The notes beneath the pieces are model-generated. The model was not told the origin of the DNA and searched no databases. It worked only from the letters and a program-made list of their open reading frames with translations. 64,000 bases of DNA from Leucaena leucocephala (Eukaryota; Streptophyta; Magnoliopsida; Fabales; Fabaceae): NCBI GenBank assembly GCA_037074615.1, contig CM073532.1:14468001-14532000 (forward strand), given 5' to 3'. Shown here one piece after another: positions 12,923 to 23,640 of the stretch. Both the position numbers and the translations under genes were made by a program. Position 1 is the stretch's first letter. Each line of letters starts with the position of its first letter.

Positions 12923-13255
12923 ATGGCTTCTTCCTCATCCACCCCTCCTTCTCCGCCTCACAAAACACAAAGAACTAATTTTGAAGAAAAAAATGTCTGT
13001 CATCATGATAACCCTTCAGTTCCTTCTCCTCCTCCCCTACTCCAGCAACTGGTGGAGTGCCTAGAGGAACTCATCCCGCACTTCAATGCCCTAGAGCGCT
13101 CGGTGGAAGAACTGGGCCTGAAAGTTGAGAGGATGAATCAACGTTTTAGAGCCTTCCGTTCTGAAGTTCGTCGCCATCAACAGGATGATTTCTTTCATCC
13201 TGTTGTTGATCCCAATTTTGACTCCCAAAACACTGACTCCGAAGAAGATGAATGA
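12923..13255 (+). CDS. small acidic-tailed protein inside CACTA element, copy 1 (110 aa)
   Basis: I do not recognise the family. The start MASSSSTPPSPPHK is chosen because it matches the start of the paralog at 13818, with the same CTCCAATGGC context; an upstream in-frame ATG at 12860 is not conserved. The protein has a Ser/Pro N-terminus, a PSVPSPPPL segment, and a helical heptad-like region (LVECLEELIPHFNALERSVEELGLKVERM, about residues 45-75) that could form a coiled coil. A basic FRSEVRRHQ patch and an acidic DSEEDE tail follow. It lies between the CACTA left end and the transposase, in the same direction. A role with the transposase is only a guess from position. Confidence 0.55.
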   Translation: MASSSSTPPSPPHKTQRTNFEEKNVCHHDNPSVPSPPPLLQQLVECLEELIPHFNALERSVEELGLKVERMNQRFRAFRSEVRRHQQDDFFHPVVDPNFDSQNTDSEEDE

Positions 13256-13459
13256 GTGAAAATGGGGTCACCTACCTTTCCCTATTCCCCACCTCCTTTT
13301 TAATGTAATGAAAAGAATGAGGAGATGATGATATTGTATTTATATAGATTTCAAGATGTAAAGTTTGATAGTAAAGTTTAATTTGAATGAATGTGTCTAA
13401 CAAGTTTCTTATTCTGCATACATATATATGTTGCTGATGATCCGTTTATTTTTCATCTA

Positions 13460-13565
13460 AATCCCACTTTTAAACCGGTCACTGAGGAGAAGACGTTTTA
13501 AAAAAAAATAAATTTTTACACCAGTTTTAAAAGTAACCGATTTAAAATATAAACACCCGGTGCAG
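13460..13565. repeat. CACTA sub-terminal type motifs between the small ORFs
   Basis: Degenerate CCGGT / ACACC motifs (AAACCGGTCACTGAGG, TTTTACACCAGTTTT, AACACCCGGTGCAG) lie here, followed by a CCCGCGCGC block at 13605. They resemble the element's sub-terminal repeats although they are internal. Confidence 0.5.
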
Positions 13566-13817
13566 ATTAGCTTTTGCCTCTTTAGTTTCCTGTCTATGCT
13601 TTCCCGCGCGCTTTTTTTATTCTTCAGACCGTTCATTTTACTTCTTCAGTTCCCAACATTTGTAGTCATTATGATAGAAGGCCAATTGCATTCTTCTATA
13701 TTCTTATTGATCATGAACCATATATATATATGTATACCATTCCTATGATCAATCTGTACATTTTATCTCATCACTTTATCTCTGTTTTATTTTCTTTTCA
13801 TCTATCTGACTCCTCCA

Positions 13818-14144
13818 ATGGCCTCTTCCTCACGCACGCCTCCTTCTTCGCCCCACAAAAGAAATAGAGATGACTTTGAAGACAAACATCCTGATCCTTA
13901 CCCTTCTGTTCCTTCTCCTCCTCCCCTGGTTGTGACTCTGATGGAGCGCCTTGAGGAACTCATACTGCGCTTCAATGGGCTAGAGGACTCCGTGGAAGAA
14001 CTGAATCGGAAAGTTAATAGACTGAAAGCAAGTTTTAGATATTTCCACTCAGAAGCTCGCCGCCATCAACCCCGTGATAGCTTCTTTAATCCTGTTGATC
14101 TCACCCAATCTGATGACTCCCAAAACTCTGAGTCTGATGAGTAG
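13818..14144 (+). CDS. small acidic-tailed protein inside CACTA element, copy 2 (108 aa)
   Basis: Tandem paralog of the ORF at 12923, with about half of residues shared along the whole length: MASSSRTPPSSPHK start, PSVPSPPPL, the helical segment (MERLEELILRFNGLEDSVEELNRKVNRL), FHSEARRHQ, and a DDSQNSESDE acidic tail. Both copies being open, with the same order of segments, supports real coding sequence in an element whose other genes are broken. No intron is needed. It ends 437 bp before the transposase start. The function is unknown; nothing in the sequence shows a catalytic motif. Confidence 0.6.
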   Translation: MASSSRTPPSSPHKRNRDDFEDKHPDPYPSVPSPPPLVVTLMERLEELILRFNGLEDSVEELNRKVNRLKASFRYFHSEARRHQPRDSFFNPVDLTQSDDSQNSESDE

Positions 14145-14239
14145 TGAAAGATTATTGCAACTTTTATATATTCTGATATATATTTTTTTTGTGTAAAAGT
14201 TGATGACATAGTAGGGTCTATTACTTTAAAAAAATGATA

Positions 14240-14345
14240 TATTTTACATCGATTTATATATAGTGGCCGGTGTAAAATATACTCTCTACAACTCTTATAT
14301 ATATCTACACCGGTGTAACATTTTGTCCGGTGTATATTTTCTTAC
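14240..14345. repeat. CACTA motif block upstream of the transposase
   Basis: Several ACACCGG / CCGGTGTA motifs (near 14250, 14270, 14310 and 14327). They probably bind the element's accessory transposase protein, by analogy with En/Spm sub-terminal repeats. A CGCGCC-rich segment at 14402-14445 follows, as also at 18045. Confidence 0.55.
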
Positions 14346-14581
14346 AAAATAAACTTTTTTTTTATTTTTTTTACCAAATACTCTTTTATTTAGTACATTT
14401 CTCGCGCCTTCCATCTCTCATTTTTCCCTGGTTCGCGCGTTAAGTCTTCTTGGCGCTTCACAGATAGTGAGTTTTGTTTTGAACTCCTCTCGAGAACTGA
14501 AAATTTATTCTCTCCATGCGTTAGCTGCAACGTAATGGTTTCTTGTTTTCTATTTTTCTAGTTTCTTAGTCTTCCACAAAT

Positions 14582-17537
14582 ATGGATCATAGTTGGATAA
14601 ATGCTAAATGAACAAGTATTGAGTATGCTGAGGGGGTGAAGGAGTTTTTGGATTTTGCTAAATGGAATGGTGATGATGACAATGGAAGGTTTTATTGTCC
14701 TTGTGTGAGTTGTTTGAATGAGAGGAAACAAAGTCCTGCTGATATTTACACTCATCTAATTTGTGAGGGGTTTTGCAAGAGTTACATGGTATGTGTATGG
14801 CATGGTGAACAGGTGGAACCGACCTTTGACGTTGACATGGATACTGATAATCGAGTAGAGGACATGATTCATGATGTTGGAGAAGATGCTTTTATGCAGT
14901 CACATGCATATGGTAATATGTGCAATGATGCAGAAAAGCCTCTATACCCAGGGTGCAGAAAATACAACCTGTTGAATACGGTGTTGAGATTGGTAAGTGT
15001 GAAAGCTCAGTATGGGTGGAGTGACAGTGGTTTTTTAGAATTGCTTGAGTTGTTACAGGACATGTTTCCTGAAGAAAATGCGTTACACAAACGCTACTAT
15101 GATGCGAAGAAAATAATAGGTCCTTTAGGCATGCAGTATAGAAAGATTCATGCATGCCCAAATGATTACATATTGTACAGGAAAGAGTTTGAAGATGAGG
15201 AGAAGTGTCCAATATGTAAGACACCAAGGTACAGATCAAACAACTCTCCTGCCAAGTTGTTATGGTATCTTCCAATTGTACCAAGGTTTAAGCGACTTTT
15301 TTCTAATGAAGATGATGCAAAGAAAATGTTATGGCATGCCAATGAAAGGATTAATGATGGAAAAATTCGTCATCCTGCTGACTCTTTACAATGGAAGAAG
15401 ATTGATGACTTATTTCCCGAGTTCGGCAATAAACCACGAAACCTAAGGCTTAGACTTAGTGCGGATGGAATGAACCCTTATAGTAGCCTTAGTAGTATAC
15501 ATAGTTCATGGCCTGTCCTTCTAGTGATTTATAACCTATCTCCCTTGTTGTGTATGAAACGGAAGTATATAATGTTGTCTATGCTGATCTCAGGACCAAA
15601 ACAACCGGGAAATGACATGGACATTTACCTAACACCCTTGATCGAAGATTTGAAGAAGCTATGGGAAGGTGTGGATGTTTTTGATGCGGTTAAGAAGGAG
15701 GTCTTCAATATGCGGGCCATGATCTTTTGTACAATTATGACTTTCCTGCATACGGAAATTTGTCAGGGTATAGTGTTAAGGGCCATAAAGCATGTCCGAT
15801 TTGTGAGGAAGGGACTTGCTACTATCAATTTCTTCATGGAAGAAAGACAGTCTACCTAGGTTATAGGAGATTTCTAAGACAAGCCCACCCATACTGTCGA
15901 CTAAAGAAGAAATTTTATGGCGGCCAAGAATTTGAAAATGCTCCAAACCCATTGACTGGCGAACAAGTTTATGAAAAGGTGAAAGACATCAATGTCACTT
16001 TCGGTAAGATTACCAAGAAAAGTGAGAAAAATGTATGGAAAAAAAGATCTGTGTTCTTTGAGCTTTCGTATTGGCGACATCTTCATGTAAGGCACTGTCT
16101 TGATGTGATGCATGTGGAGAAAAATGTGTGTGATAGCATTGTTGGAACACTTCTCAACACACATGGTAGTTCCAAAGACGGTTTGAAGGCAAGATTGGAT
16201 TTGAAAGAAGTGGGAATACGAGAGGATTTACATCCGAGGCCAGATGGTGAGGGGAACTATCATGTTGAAGAGACTAACATTTTGTCCAAGGCTGAGAGAA
16301 GAAGTATTTGTGAGTGTTTGCAAGGAATCAAAGTTCCCTCTGGGTACTCATCTAATCTTAAGAGGATTGTGTCCATGAAATATTTAAAATTAGTAGGCCA
16401 AAAGTCTCATGATTGTCATGTATTGATGCAACAATTACTCCCAGTGGCTGTTCGAGGAATCCTTCAAGATGATTTGAGACACATTGTACCCCGACTTTGC
16501 TTCTTCTTTAATGCTATATGTGGCAAAGTCTTTGAGACTGAAAAGTTGGAGGAATTGGAGCACGAGGGTTATGTTATTTTATGCCATCTTGAAAAACAGT
16601 TTCTTCCTGCCTTTTTTGACATCATGGTACACCTCATCGTTCATCTAGTGCGAGAGATAAAACATTGTGGCCCTGTATACTTACGATGGATGTACCCATT
16701 TGAAAGATATATAAAAATCCTTAAAGGGTATATGAAGAATCCAAATCGGTCCGAAGCATCCATTGTTCAAAAATATGTTGTCGAAGAAGCTATGGATTTT
16801 TGTCAACAATACCTGTCTAAAGTAAGACTTACTGGTCTCCAAAAACCCCGTGCCAAACAGGGGGGTCAACGCGGAATGTCGGTGATGAGTGTTGATCGTA
16901 ATGAATTGAAGCAAATACACTTACACATCTTGAATAACATTGATGAAGTTAAAGACTATATTGCTGTTCATAAAGATCTTATCCGAAAAAAAATAATAGG
17001 ATGACAGAGCAAAGGCTGATTAGAGAACACAACAAATCTTTTGCACATTGGTTCAAACTGGAGGTTGAAAATGAGGATTGTGTTTCTGATACAGTTAGAT
17101 GGTTGGCATGTGGTCCTGAACATAATGTGATCTGTTGGAATTCATTTGATATCAATGGGTATTCCTTTTATACAAAGTCCCTAGATGATAGAAGTAGCGT
17201 GCAAAACAGTGGTGTTATGTTAGTGGATGAAGCTATGCATTTCTCTAGTTCAAAAGACAACAATCCTAAATTAGCAACCATCCCTTATTATGGCATTGTT
17301 GAAGAGATTTGGGAGATGGACTACTCCAAATTCATAGTTCCCGTGTTCAAATGCATGTGGGCTAATGTAAACAACGGTGTTATGGTCGATCGGTTAGGAT
17401 TTACACTAGTTGATTTGAATAATACAAGTTTTGGGGATGAGCCTTTCATTATGGCAGACCAAGCAAAGCAAGTGTTCTATATCACTGATCTCAAAATGAA
17501 AGATGGTCTGCGCGCTCCAAGGAAAAAGGGTTGTTGA
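14582..17537 (+). pseudogene. TNP2-like CACTA transposase, degraded
   Basis: TNP2 is the catalytic transposase of CACTA elements. The start ATG at 14582 opens the transposase-associated domain (MDHSWINAK..., with FYCPCVSC at about residue 37). The TNP2 core follows, with CPICKTPRYR and LSADGMNPYSS, then ACPICEE at about residue 405, then the region called DUF4218 (MKYLKLVGQKSHDCHVLMQQ to MYPFERYIKILKGY, residues about 600-740). DUF4216 (YYGIVEEIWEMDYSKF) is at about residue 900. Damage: TGA at 14609 where Arg CGA is likely; loss of one base near 15738; and one A missing from the 8-A run at 16985-16992, which shifts the last 178 codons. Apart from these, the frame is open over about 985 codons with no obvious intron. 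Confidence 0.93.
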
Positions 17538-18402
17538 CAATGATGATTCTATTTGTGAGATCCCTTCTTTTTCAGTAGGTTTAACACAATTAAATGAAGA
17601 AGAAGTGGATTCTGATTAATTTCTATGTGTTTCTTGTTTTTGATGTAGCCTAAACATGCAATATTAAGTTTCGTGTTATGATTGCGTATATGATTTTGAT
17701 GTAATAATAACAGAGACAGATTCTTCTTCTGATAATAATGTTGTGACGCCAAGGATGGGATGATATATATGATGATAGAGTTTAAAAAAATAACTACAAC
17801 ATTAAAACCAATCTTAAGTGCTATCCGGTGTAAAAAGTCTACTACTGACAATTTGTAAATAAATTATAGTTCAATTTTACACCGGCTTATACTTTATCCG
17901 GTGTTATATTTTAGACGGTGTTAGTTTTTACACCGGGTGTATACTTTATCCGGTGTAAAATGTATCAATTTTACATGGGTTATGTTTTTACCGGGGTTAG
18001 AATAATTTATATCCGGTGTAAACTATTTATATTCATTTTTTAAGCCCGCGCCTTGGCGCGACCATCATTCTCATTTCTCACGTACTCTGTCATACCTTCG
18101 CTCGTCGTGCTCTGTGGTTTTCGCGAGGCTTCTAGCTTCTCCGTGCTCAGTCGTTCTTCTCTGTTGTCTCTCTCATTCTGCTATTCCGTGTACGTGTTCT
18201 CTGAACTTATTTCCCCTGTGTACGTGCTTCACCGTTTTTATATTCATTTAATCTAGGTTTTCTATTTTTCCTGATGAATGCTTGAACATCTTTCCATTCA
18301 TAACTGCTAAAGAAACAAGTTTTGTGTACTCTGACGGGTTGAAGGAAAAAGGGTTAAGTCTGTTTTCAATGTTTTTGATGTTGTTATTGCGTACCTAGGA
18401 AT
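17538..18402. other. intergenic region of CACTA element with motif block
   Basis: Between the transposase and the protease gene. The first 280 bp show nothing recognisable. At 17820-18020 there are at least eight CCGGTGTA / TACACCGG motifs in both orientations. A GC-rich block with CGCGCC (18045-18060) and a pyrimidine-rich 5' leader up to the ATG at 18403 follow, as expected for the promoter of the second gene. Confidence 0.6.
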
Positions 18403-21270
18403 ATGGGGGATAGAGTTACTCAGATTGAGGCTAGCGATGCTCCAACCGCCACTACGCAAAGGAAGGGTAGAAGTGCGACTCATTTGAAAGACATTACGAA
18501 GGACAGGATAGCGGGGAAACTACTTCCGATAGAGTTTGATAGAAACTGGAACCAAACTGGTGAACACAGGGCAAAGTACGTAAGTTTTGTCAGCCTCCTA
18601 GCATGCAACAAGCCTAGCATCACCTATTTGACTTGGGATGCTGTGGATGATCGCGTGAAGAATCAAATTTGGGACACTATCCGGGTATAGGAACTATCTA
18701 ATATTGCATGCAGAGCAATACCAAATACACAACTGTTTGTTGATTACTCTGCTTTCAATGGGAAACATTGCAGCTCACTTACGATGTTCCCAACAATGAG
18801 TTCTTGAAGAAAAATACGTTGTCCTATTGCGCTGAGCGTTGGAGGGCATTCAAGACCTAACTAGCTCGTCAGTATGTGCATGGACAGGACAGAAATGGTC
18901 ATCCTCAACCTTCTCCATGCAGCAAGTATCAATTCATCAACGAAGCTGCTTGGGAAGAATTTGTTAGGATTCGGACCACGCCAGCAGCAATGGTGAGTGT
19001 ATCCTTTTGTATGTGTTGGCAGAAAACGTATCAGTATATCATATGTATTAATTTTAACTACTCCATGTCTTGTAGGAAAAAAGGGCAAAAGCGATTGAGT
19101 TTGCCTGCAAGAATGATTACCCCCACATAATGTCTCGAGGGGGTTATGCGAAGGCAGAAAGAGAGTTGTTAGGGGCCAAGAGGAAGAGGCTAGAAGAAAA
19201 GGCTGGGTCGGATCCTAGTGTTCTTCTTGACCCCCTCTCCGATATGTCGCGAAGAAAAATGGTTGTACGCTCGCCAAAGAAAGAGCGAAACATTTACAAG
19301 CGATAATGCTCGCATGATTGCTGAAAAAATTGTAAGCACTACTTGCATTATTTTGTTTTAGTAGACTATAATCATATCATTTTCCTTATGTTTGTTCTTT
19401 CTATGTTATAGAGTGATCTTAAACAACAAGAGTCCCATGGATCCTTCAAGTCAGATGGTAGGAATGACATCTTGACTATTGCCACTGGCAAACAAGAACA
19501 TGGGGGCCGTGTCAGGGGAGTTGGAAGAGGTGTGTGTATAAGAGATTACTTTGGATCATCTCAAAGATGTTCCCCACATGTGGTGCCGAGGGCAGAGTTG
19601 GAATCCTTACTCTCCACCATAAGGGCAGAGGCAAAGGAAGAGGCTTGGATAGAGGCTAGGGCACAAGCAGAAGCTTCAATTGAGGTACGATTACAAGAGG
19701 GGTTCGTAAAGATGAAGGAAGAAATGTTGTCCATGATGACATTAAGGCAGCAAGAGCCAACTGATCCCCTCCCGCCCTCAATTGCAGCCCGTCCAAGTAC
19801 TAAGAAGAGTACTTGCTTGCCGCTGTCAGAGGATGCAGAACATTGTGATCTATATGTGGAGGATCTTCTTAGATGCTTAGTGGCACGTGGCTCCATCCAT
19901 AGCCTAGGGGCAACTGTTCACCACATCCAAATTCAGGATGATCAATTAAGGGTGGCAGTTGAAGACGTACTAATTGGAGATGCTCTTGTCCCAATTCCCA
20001 CTGATGAGGTGAAGATAGTGAGCCAAGCAAAAGGGACTTTCATATTGTGGACAAAGCATCTTGTTTCGAATCACGTCGCCTCATCCCCCAGCCAACTTCC
20101 CACCCCTCCCACTTTGAATGCCATGCAACGTGTGATCCTATTTGCATATGACAAAACGTTCCATGTGGATGCGTTGCCTATGGATTCAGTTGTGGGCGAC
20201 ATGGGGGCACCGGCCTTCCTGGACCATGCGGACATCAAATCTCTGTTCACTCCCAAGGAAGAACTGACCTCCGGCTGCATCCAAATGTTTTTGATGTAAG
20301 TATAATTTAAATGTAAATATATGTAATAACAAAGTTTAAGTCTTACAACTAATGTCGTGTATGCATTGCCTGTAGGTACATGCAAGCTGAGTTGGTTTCC
20401 TCAAAGGGCAAACAAAAAAAGTTCAGATTCCTATGCCTATGCCCACTTCAGATTTATGCTAAAGGGACCTCTCAATCTTCGAGGCTTGCATACATTTCAA
20501 GGAGGCTCGGTGAAACTGATATTGATTGTTTCTTCGCACCATATATACAGGAGTAAGAGTAATAATATTTAATTTTATTTCATATATACTAGTTTTGTAT
20601 TTGCTTAATTATAATACTCATTCTCTTTAAACTAATCTCTACAGCAATCATTGACAACTTGTCATCCTATGTAAGCATAGCTATAAAGTTTTCTTCTTAT
20701 GCTCCCTCCATTACAAGCCCTCGGTTGATGTCAGGAAGATCATGAACACGTGAGTTCTCTTCTATACACAATGATTTTTGTGATAAATGGGTTACTAACT
20801 TATTAACTTTGGTCATAGGGCTATGAGGACGTTCGCAGTTGCAAGGGGCCTTAAGCACGCTAATTTGGTGAGGGACCCTAAATGGATCACACCGAAGGTA
20901 ATAAAAGTATATATTAGGTGTTAGCTAGGTTCCCCGTTTTGATGATGAGAAATGATTTTTATCTTGTTAACATTACAGAGTCGAAGGCAACCCAGAGAAA
21001 GCAACTTGTGCGGCTTCTACATAGTCAGACACATGGTCAATATTATCTTGGCAAATAGGATTGACCTAACTGAGGAGGTAAAATTGTATTTTTAATGATT
21101 TCATATTTCTTAATTGTCAATCTAGTCTATATTAGTAATGCCTTAATTTCTTTGATTTTGATTTCATATTTCAGATGTTTGATCAACCTGACCCATTTCC
21201 TGACCAAGATATTGAGGACCTGCGTAATCGGTGGGCAGAGTTTTTTGTTCAATTCCTTCATTCTCTATAG
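18403..21270 (+). pseudogene. CACTA second gene: plant transposase domain with C-terminal Ulp1-type protease, nine exons
   Basis: Exons that I can place by GT-AG borders and frame: 18403-18684, 18774-18992, 19076-19331, 19412-20295, 20376-20552, 20645-20749, 20819-20897, 20979-21077, 21175-21270. Together they give 2,197 nt, i.e. 731 codons plus stop once a single inserted base near 19250 is allowed for. N-terminus: Ptta/En/Spm transposase_24-like (CAERWRAFKT, KWLYARQRKSETFTSD). Middle: Glu/Ala-rich helix and a DUF8039-like region. C-terminus: Ulp1/C48 cysteine protease, with the His in NH*QLVIL and the Cys in ESNLCGFY. Damage: TAA at 18858, the frameshift near 19250, and TGA at 20652 exactly in the Trp after the catalytic His. 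The usual Asp position appears to be Cys (FFLCSLHYK). Confidence 0.9.
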
Positions 21271-21489
21271 TATTTGTCTTTCACTTAATACCTTTTTCTA
21301 CTTTTCTGTTCAAATTGTAGCATTTTGTATTGAATTTTATTAAATGAATAATATAATGAGCAATTGAATTATATATGTCTCTGGCATCATGAACTGATGA
21401 TGATCGATGATTGAGTCCTATATTATATTTGGGCAGTTTATTTATAAAGCTTCAGGCCAACGAAATGTATTAAATTAAATATAAATTTA

Positions 21490-21970
21490 ATAACATCTAC
21501 ATCGGAGGTATATACCTGCCGGTGTAGAAAGAACATATATATATATAAATTTAATAACATCTACATCGGACGTATATACAACCGGTGTTACCATTTAATA
21601 ATCTACACCGTCCCAATATTCAACCGGTGCAGATGTTAAAAAATAATACACCGGATGTAAATGTGAACCGCTTTAAAATGTAGACCGGTGTAAAAAAGTA
21701 TACATTTGAATAATCTACACCATCCCAATATTCAACCGGTGTTAACATTTGAATAATCTACACCGTCCCAATATTCGACCGGTGTAGATGTTAAAAAATA
21801 ATACACCGGATGTAAATGTGAACTGCTTTAAAATGTAGACCGGTGTACAAAAGTATACATTCTACACCGGTCTTGTGACCAGTGTAAAATGTCTCACTTT
21901 TTACATGGTCTGTTTCTACACTGGTTATATGTGCGATTTAGAATGCCATTTTCAACTGGTGTAGAATGCT
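21490..21970. repeat. CACTA right sub-terminal repeats
   Basis: Dense CCGGTGTA / TACACCGG motifs. A unit of about 110-140 bp is repeated in tandem (21600-21730 compared with 21755-21860) with few changes, and a shorter unit repeats at 21485-21600. Such sub-terminal repeats are binding sites for the accessory protein in En/Spm. They end at the right terminal inverted repeat. Confidence 0.8.
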
Positions 21971-21984
21971 TTTTTCCAGCCGTG
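21963..21984 (-). repeat. CACTA right terminal inverted repeat
   Basis: On the minus strand it reads CACGGCTGGAAAAAAGC and then ATTC, the partner of the left end. ATT follows at 21985-21987. Confidence 0.75.
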
Positions 21985-22285
21985 ATTCTTGACCAAATAA
22001 ATAGTAATCTTTGATGAATTGACTGACTAATCATTTGGTTAGGAACTTATTTTTCCCTTAAATTGATGTTAGCTTTGAGTATAATTTTGAACCACTTCAT
22101 TTCAATTTTTCTAGGATTAATTATGATTTTTCAAAGTTCGTCGCCTAATCTGGAATACTATTTGAATAGTAACTCAAGAAGAGTAAAACTTTTAGATTTA
22201 GCTAATGGACTTCCAAGGTCTTATAAGTTAATCTAAATGCTACCGAATGGTCCATAAGACATATGAAAGTAAGGATGTTACATTT

Positions 22286-22297
22286 TGGTATGAAAGT
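22286..22297 (+). promoter_or_regulatory. degenerate primer binding site (initiator tRNA-Met)
   Basis: TGGTATGAAAGT follows the LTR end at 22282 after three T. It differs by a few bases from TGGTATCAGAGC, which is intact at the same place in the relative at 52598. Confidence 0.6.
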
Positions 22298-22424
22298 AAA
22301 AGTTTATGGCATCTGATAGGACAATCCCCAGACCCTAACTCTAAGTAGTATGTACTTTGTTAAGTTAAGGTATTTGTTGGGATAGTTAGCATTGCTTATT
22401 TAAGCAAATCTTGTAGGAGTAGAT

Positions 22425-23336
22425 ATGGGATTTCATAAAGTTAAGTTAGAGCCATTAGTTAATAAGGGAGATCCCTGACCAGTAATAATTTATAAAAGCG
22501 ATGTACATGCAGACTTTGATCCTCCTTTAGACAGTGAAGAGAGTTCAGATGATAGTATAAGGGATTAGTCAGGAAGGTCTATAGTAGAATATCCCATAGA
22601 TGTTTCTTTGGACTCAAACTTGCAGTCTAGAGATTATGTAGAGATTTAGCCTGACATTATGCATGCACCAGATGATGTTGAATCTAGTAACTCTATACAG
22701 TATGAGTTTGTTGGAGTGCCCTCTAACCCTGATGTATGCTCTTTTCCTTCGATGAGAGGACAAATTATGGCTAAGGAAGTTGAATATTGGTACAGGGTTA
22801 TTGGTAAACCAGATATTGCTACTCCTCCACCAGAGACGCAGCTACAGTATATGACAGTCCTTTCCTATTCTCGCAGTCTAGGAATATATTATTTTATAGA
22901 TAAATATCAGTAGGATGTTCCTGGTTCTAGTCAACCCTAGCCTTCTTTGCTAAAGATAGATAATGTTGACTATATCAGTCTCAAGAAAGCTGTGGAAAGT
23001 GAATTACTCAGTCTAGGTCAAGGGATGGATAGAAGTAGAGATCAAGAGTAGTCAGTCTATCTGTATTTCCTCAATGATATAGCAGGGATGATAAACAGAT
23101 ATACAATAGAGAGCATTGACCTGAATCAAGTTTATATTCTAGAAGATTGGTATGAGATGGTCATAAGCCAGATATTACCATATACTGCAACATGGCATGT
23201 AGAGCTAAGTGAGTTTTTGGTGAATGATCCGCCAACTAATATACAGGGGTGGCATTTCTGTATGTAGAAGTATTTGTAGTTCACTATCCCTTAGAAAAGA
23301 ATTTAAATTGAGTTGAGGGGTAATATAAATATGTAA
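22425..23336 (+). pseudogene. unknown 303-codon ORF in retroelement leader, ten stop codons and no frameshift
   Basis: From the ATG at 22425 one frame runs to TAA at 23334-23336 without a single indel. It is broken by one TGA, eight TAG and one TAA, each explained by C-to-T at a CGA, CAG or CAA codon. The middle part (22659-22913) is open and reads MHAPDDVESSNSIQYEF..., with acidic and Ser-rich sequence before it and an amphipathic C-terminal half after it (SLKKAVESELLSLGQGMD, ILEDWYEMVISQILPY). I recognise no family. The location, 128 bp after the primer site and before the motif array and gag remnant, is where some plant gypsy elements carry an extra ORF upstream of gag. Confidence 0.55.
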
Positions 23337-23640
23337 ACAGTGTAAAGTAAAGTAATTACATAGATGTGTAATAGTTATGACTTACCCCGTATAATTAACT
23401 GACATGTATGTCATGTCATGTATGTACAAATGTTATGGTGACATGAAATCTGAGTTTTGATGTGATATAATGAAATGATAGTTAGTTGAACATTTATGTG
23501 AATATGTTCCCTATTCAATTCAATTATGGTAGATAGATAAGTTTCAAGTGAATTAAGCTTATCAAAGTCAAGAACAAGAATCAGCCATTGCTAGAGAGAA
23601 GACTGGACAAGAACATTGGAAGAGAATGTTTAGAGAAAGC
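23337..23640. other. leader sequence between unknown ORF and nested solo LTR
   Basis: AT-rich sequence with no open frame. It is continuous with 25592 onward once the solo LTR and one copy of AAAGC are removed. Confidence 0.5.

Larger units (their letters stand above)
10752..21984 (+). mobile_element. CACTA (En/Spm) DNA transposon, 11.2 kb including one nested solo LTR
   Basis: The left end begins CACTGGTGGAAAATTGGC at 10752. The right end is the inverse of CACGGCTGGAAAAAAGC at 21984, and both continue with ATTC. Both flanks are ATT (10749-10751 and 21985-21987), a 3-bp target duplication as expected for CACTA elements. Inside, all on the plus strand, are two small paralogous ORFs, a TNP2 transposase, and a gene with a plant transposase domain plus Ulp1 protease. 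Sub-terminal motifs of the type CCGGTGTAAA occur in blocks. Both large genes carry stops and frameshifts, so this copy is not autonomous. Ends are imperfect, which fits age. Confidence 0.88.
8271..22282 (+). repeat. plus-strand long LTR split by a CACTA element
   Basis: The LTR starts TGTCACATCCTAATTTTCCC at 8271, and a second copy starts identically at 41988. It ends AGGATGTTACA at 22282, immediately before a degenerate primer site. Without the CACTA insertion it is about 2.8 kb. A TATAAATAG box is at 9220-9228, and a TGAGATTTC stem-loop is at 10410-10431. The flanks of the CACTA element (up to 10751 and from 21985) are continuous in the related LTR around 41040-41100, which serves as an empty-site comparison. 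As a primer site follows, this is the 5' LTR of an element whose internal part runs to about 28070. Confidence 0.8.

Noticed and set aside
21940..21965. Alternative right end of the CACTA element at CCATTTTCAACTGGTG
   Set aside because: It resembles the terminal repeat, but lacks a flanking ATT and the sub-terminal repeats continue past it to 21984.
22425..23336. Stop-codon pattern as repeat-induced point mutation (RIP)
   Set aside because: RIP is a fungal process. In a plant window deamination of methylated CG/CHG sites explains the pattern.
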